A DNA stretch of 32,522 nucleotides, from the NCBI GenBank assembly GCA_020025345.1, contig JAHHSH010000012.1:1-32522 (forward strand). The letters are read 5' to 3'. This document shows positions 30,613-32,522 of this stretch, in pieces (position 1 is the first letter of the stretch; every line of letters starts with the position of its first letter). The position numbers and the translations under genes were made by a program. The DNA is from Oscillospiraceae bacterium (GTDB lineage: Bacteria > Bacillota > Clostridia > Oscillospirales > Oscillospiraceae). The notes under the pieces were generated by a model, which did no database searches, was not told the DNA's origin, and worked only from the letters and a program-made list of their open reading frames with translations.

Positions 30613-31655
30613 ATTTGGTCCTCGTATCCGATATATTTTTCTAAAATGTCCTCCCCGACAGGGCAGAAACCGTATTTCTCAAAAAAGCCGCGGCAGGCTT
30701 CATCGCCGCAGCGCAGGCGCAGCCGATCCCGACCACGGGCGCGGTAGAACTGCACCGCCTGTCCCAAAGGCGGAAGCCCCAGCTTCCGACCGCGGAAGGC
30801 AGGAGCGATCCAGTACCGGCCGATCCAGCCGATTTTGTCCGTCTCCTCGTCCGTCAGGAACTCCACAAGGCCCATGATCTCGCCGTCCATGGAGACGGCA
30901 ACCCCCGGCGTGCCGGCCTTTACTGTCACGCCCAGCTTTGCAAGGGCCTCGACAGCCGCCGCATCGATGGGGCCGTAGTCCTCGCCGTTGTCGAACATCT
31001 TCTTGTCTTTCCACCACTTCTGCTTGCCCAGTGTGGAGAGATCCTCCGCCAACAGATGGCTGTTGTCATCCCGGAATACCACACGCAGCCGGCCGTTCTC
31101 CGCCTCCAGCAGCGATACAGCAGTATTATCCCCGTGGGGCGTGCTGCCCAGCTCCGCCAGAGACAGTCCCTGCAGCGAACCGATGGTAATGCGCAGTGCG
31201 GCGCCGTGGCTCACCACCGCCACGGTTTTCCCCTCGTTTTCCACCGCGATTTTTTGCAGCTCCGCGATCATGCGATCCCGGACATGGGATGCCGGCTCGC
31301 CGCCCTCGATCTGCCATTTGGACAAATCGCGGTTAAAATTATACATCTGCTCCGGGTCGTGGGTGGTCAGATCCTGCCATGTGCGGCCCTCCCAGCTGCC
31401 CATGTCCACCTCCCGCAGCTCCCGCCGCTGCTGCAGTGGCAGCCCCTTGGGGCCGCAGATGGCCTTGGCAGTGGTGCGGGCGCGGAAAAGATCACTGCTG
31501 TAGACAGCATCTACCGGAATATCGGCAAAGCGTTTTTGCAGCGCGGCGATCTGACGATAACCGCGCTGAGTAATAAGGCCGTCATAGTGTCCGTGGGCAA
31601 TGCGGTAGACATTGCCCTCCGCCTCAGCATGACGCACCAGATAAATTTTAGTCAT
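30609..31655 (-). CDS. Histidine phosphatase-GNAT fusion protein
   Basis: A 348-residue two-domain protein. Residues 1-200 are a phosphoglycerate-mutase-like histidine phosphatase: phospho-accepting H9 in YLVRHAEAEGN, YSSDLFRARTTA, MGSWEGRTW and a second catalytic His in VVSHGAAL. Residues from about 235 form a GNAT acetyltransferase-like domain: VAVSMDGEIMGLVEFLTD, WIAPAFRGRKLGLPPLGQAV and FFEKYGFCPVG. The linker is hydrophilic (KQKWWKDKKMFDNGEDYG). ATG 31655 has AAGGAG six bases upstream; an in-frame ATG 30 bases earlier does not. Substrates are unknown. It is coupled to ygiQ downstream and lies just after a small ORF. Confidence 0.9.
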   Translation of the reverse strand: MTKIYLVRHAEAEGNVYRIAHGHYDGLITQRGYRQIAALQKRFADIPVDAVYSSDLFRARTTAKAICGPKGLPLQQRRELREVDMGSWEGRTWQDLTTHDPEQMYNFNRDLSKWQIEGGEPASHVRDRMIAELQKIAVENEGKTVAVVSHGAALRITIGSLQGLSLAELGSTPHGDNTAVSLLEAENGRLRVVFRDDNSHLLAEDLSTLGKQKWWKDKKMFDNGEDYGPIDAAAVEALAKLGVTVKAGTPGVAVSMDGEIMGLVEFLTDEETDKIGWIGRYWIAPAFRGRKLGLPPLGQAVQFYRARGRDRLRLRCGDEACRGFFEKYGFCPVGEDILEKYIGYEDQI

Positions 31656-31666
31656 TGTCTGCTCCT

Positions 31667-31816
31667 TTACATCACCGTGATCCATTGCTTCAAGTCTTTC
31701 ACGGCTGCCACCGGGTCTGCGGCATACCGGATCTCACTGTCTGCCACCAATGCTTTTCGCCCAAAGTCGTCAAAGACATAGCCGGCAGTCGCGTGGTTGG
31801 CATTGATCACGATCAA
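31667..31816 (-). CDS. Small hypothetical protein or 3' remnant of a larger gene
   Basis: On the minus strand TTG 31816 has GGAGG seven bases upstream and opens 49 codons. The protein reads like a real folded end: INANHATAGYVFDDFGRK, then ALVADSEIRYAADP and AAVKDLKQWITVM. The same frame stays open upstream to about 31893 (CRQSDYNKKYGKRKPRRLEDAF) without a normal start codon. An ATG at about 31889 in the next frame starts MSTERLQQKIREKKTPP. The stop TAA overlaps the AAGGAG of the phosphatase-GNAT gene, an operon-like layout. It is either a micro-gene with a TTG start or the tail of a truncated gene. Confidence 0.4.
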   Translation of the reverse strand: MIVINANHATAGYVFDDFGRKALVADSEIRYAADPVAAVKDLKQWITVM

Positions 31817-32014
31817 AAAGGCATCCTCCAGACGGCGGGGTTTTCTTTTCCCGTATTTTTTGTTGTAATCGCTCTGTCGACATGGAGTGACGCCTTTATA
31901 TTATGTTATTTTATTTATTATAAATGTTTCTCCTGTTTTTGGCAATGTATTCTCTGGTTTTTTCCAACTTCTCCGGGCATACTACCTTCGTCGCAGGAAA
32001 AGGAGTGATCAAAG

Positions 32015-32194
32015 ATGTGTCGTACCGGCTCATTTATATGCGGTATCTGCATTGGCCTGACGGTCGGTGCATGTGTGTGCCTGATGGCTGACCCACAGCT
32101 GCGTCCCGGTAAGCATACGATGGAAAAAACCATGCGCAAGGTGGGTAAGTCTGTGGATTCGGCCATTGAAAACGTGGCAGACATGATGGACTAA
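32015..32194 (+). CDS. Small membrane-anchored protein (59 aa)
   Basis: ATG 32015 opens 59 codons to TAA 32194, with AAAAGGAG ending nine bases upstream. A Cys-rich hydrophobic segment (residues 6-24, FICGICIGLTVGACVCLMA) is followed by a basic amphipathic helix (KHTMEKTMRKVGKSVDSAIENVADMMD). This is the shape of small YtxH-like proteins. A strong terminator follows 20 bases past the stop. The layout of ribosome binding site, frame and terminator makes it a credible gene. Its function is unknown. Confidence 0.7.
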   Translation: MCRTGSFICGICIGLTVGACVCLMADPQLRPGKHTMEKTMRKVGKSVDSAIENVADMMD

Positions 32195-32215
32195 GACACC
32201 CCGGGCATCGCAAAG

Positions 32216-32251
32216 GCAAAAACGGGGCGGCAACTGCCGCTCCGTTTTTGC
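32216..32251 (+). terminator. Intrinsic terminator after small membrane protein
   Basis: GCAAAAACGG and CCGTTTTTGC enclose GGCGGC/GCCGCT around an AACT loop, giving a long GC-rich stem flanked by A and T runs. Confidence 0.85.
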
Positions 32252-32319
32252 TGCTTGTCCCCATTTAGGGCGGAAAAAGCAGCGGACATAAATTTTCATG
32301 ACAAATTTTCGTTTTTTCC

Positions 32320-32347
32320 TTGACAAGTTAAATTTCTCTGGTATAAT
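32320..32347 (+). promoter_or_regulatory. Sigma-A promoter of tRNA-Ser
   Basis: TTGACA (32320-32325) and TATAAT (32342-32347) are both perfect consensus, with 16-base spacing, 32 bases before the tRNA. Confidence 0.9.
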
Positions 32348-32379
32348 AATCAATGCTGTACAAAACAGCGACAATCTAT

Positions 32380-32471
32380 GGAGTAGTATCGAAGTGGTCA
32401 TAACGAGCACGATTGGAAATCGTGTTGTCGCCATAAGCGGCACGAGGGTTCAAATCCCTCCTACTCCGCCA
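32380..32471 (+). tRNA. tRNA-Ser (anticodon GGA)
   Basis: Acceptor stem GGAGTAG pairs with CTACTCC, followed by discriminator G and an encoded CCA. The anticodon stem CACGA/TCGTG encloses the loop TTGGAAA, so the anticodon is GGA, reading UCC and UCU. A long variable arm (TTGTCGCCATAAGCGGCAC) marks a class II tRNA, and the T arm is GAGGG-TTCAAAT-CCCTC. Length is 92 bases. Confidence 0.96.
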
Positions 32472-32505
32472 AAATCGGTGATTGCAATATCACCCGAAAA
32501 ATCCT

Positions 32506-32522
32506 AAAGCCAAAACGGCTTT
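32506..32522 (+). terminator. Hairpin cut by window end, probable tRNA terminator
   Basis: AAAGCC and GGCTTT pair across AAAAC. The following T run would lie beyond the window edge. Confidence 0.4.

Overview
The window reads as chromosomal DNA of an endospore-forming, low-to-mid-GC Firmicute, most likely a gut Oscillospiraceae/Ruminococcaceae-type clostridium. The grounds are a bofA-like sporulation gene behind a YaaL/DUF2508 gene, an rplM-rpsI operon with an L13-type leader, LCP and MsmK/UgpC-type proteins, a type Ic aspartate aminotransferase, AGGAGG ribosome binding sites and typical intrinsic terminators. The genus cannot be fixed from the sequence alone.

Layout. (1) 1-3.1 kb holds housekeeping genes: DUF2508-bofA, then on the minus strand DUF1643 and a TtcA-like tRNA thiolase, then rplM-rpsI. 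(2) 3.1-4.5 kb is a poorly conserved patch with a hypothetical membrane-anchored protein, a decayed small membrane protein and a short orphan ORF. (3) 4.5-17.7 kb is a surface-glycopolymer locus. A plus-strand CapD/PglF-type dehydratase converges on a minus-strand aminotransferase and initiating sugar transferase. Upstream of those lies an eight-gene minus-strand run: GT2 (ExoA type), LicD, Wzx flippase, GT2, GT4, TarI, TarJ and a Wzy-like polymerase/ligase. (4) 17.7-18.7 kb is an AT-rich gap with an XRE regulator. (5) 18.7-32.2 kb holds ordinary genes: GNAT, PPC/DUF296, DUF1653, a YgjP-like metalloprotease, two YfcE phosphoesterases, an LCP ligase, a multi-sugar ABC ATPase, an aminotransferase, a Spx/ArsC-like protein, Smr, endonuclease IV, a YrvL-like membrane protein, YgiQ, and a histidine phosphatase-GNAT fusion. 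Several very small genes are also present. (6) The window ends with tRNA-Ser(GGA).

How the genes fit together. The dehydratase and aminotransferase would make a UDP-4-amino-4,6-dideoxy-HexNAc, and no PglD-type N-acetyltransferase is visible in the window. The sugar transferase would load this sugar on undecaprenyl phosphate and three glycosyltransferases would extend it. TarJ and TarI would make CDP-ribitol and LicD would add a phospho-alditol (ribitol-5-P is my preferred reading). Wzx would export the unit, the Wzy-like protein would polymerise it, and the LCP enzyme 4 kb away is a candidate for attaching it to peptidoglycan. This combination (amino-deoxysugar start, ribitol phosphate, LicD) recalls pneumococcal-type teichoic acid or a zwitterionic capsule. 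It is the most interesting system in the window, but the product is inferred, not shown.
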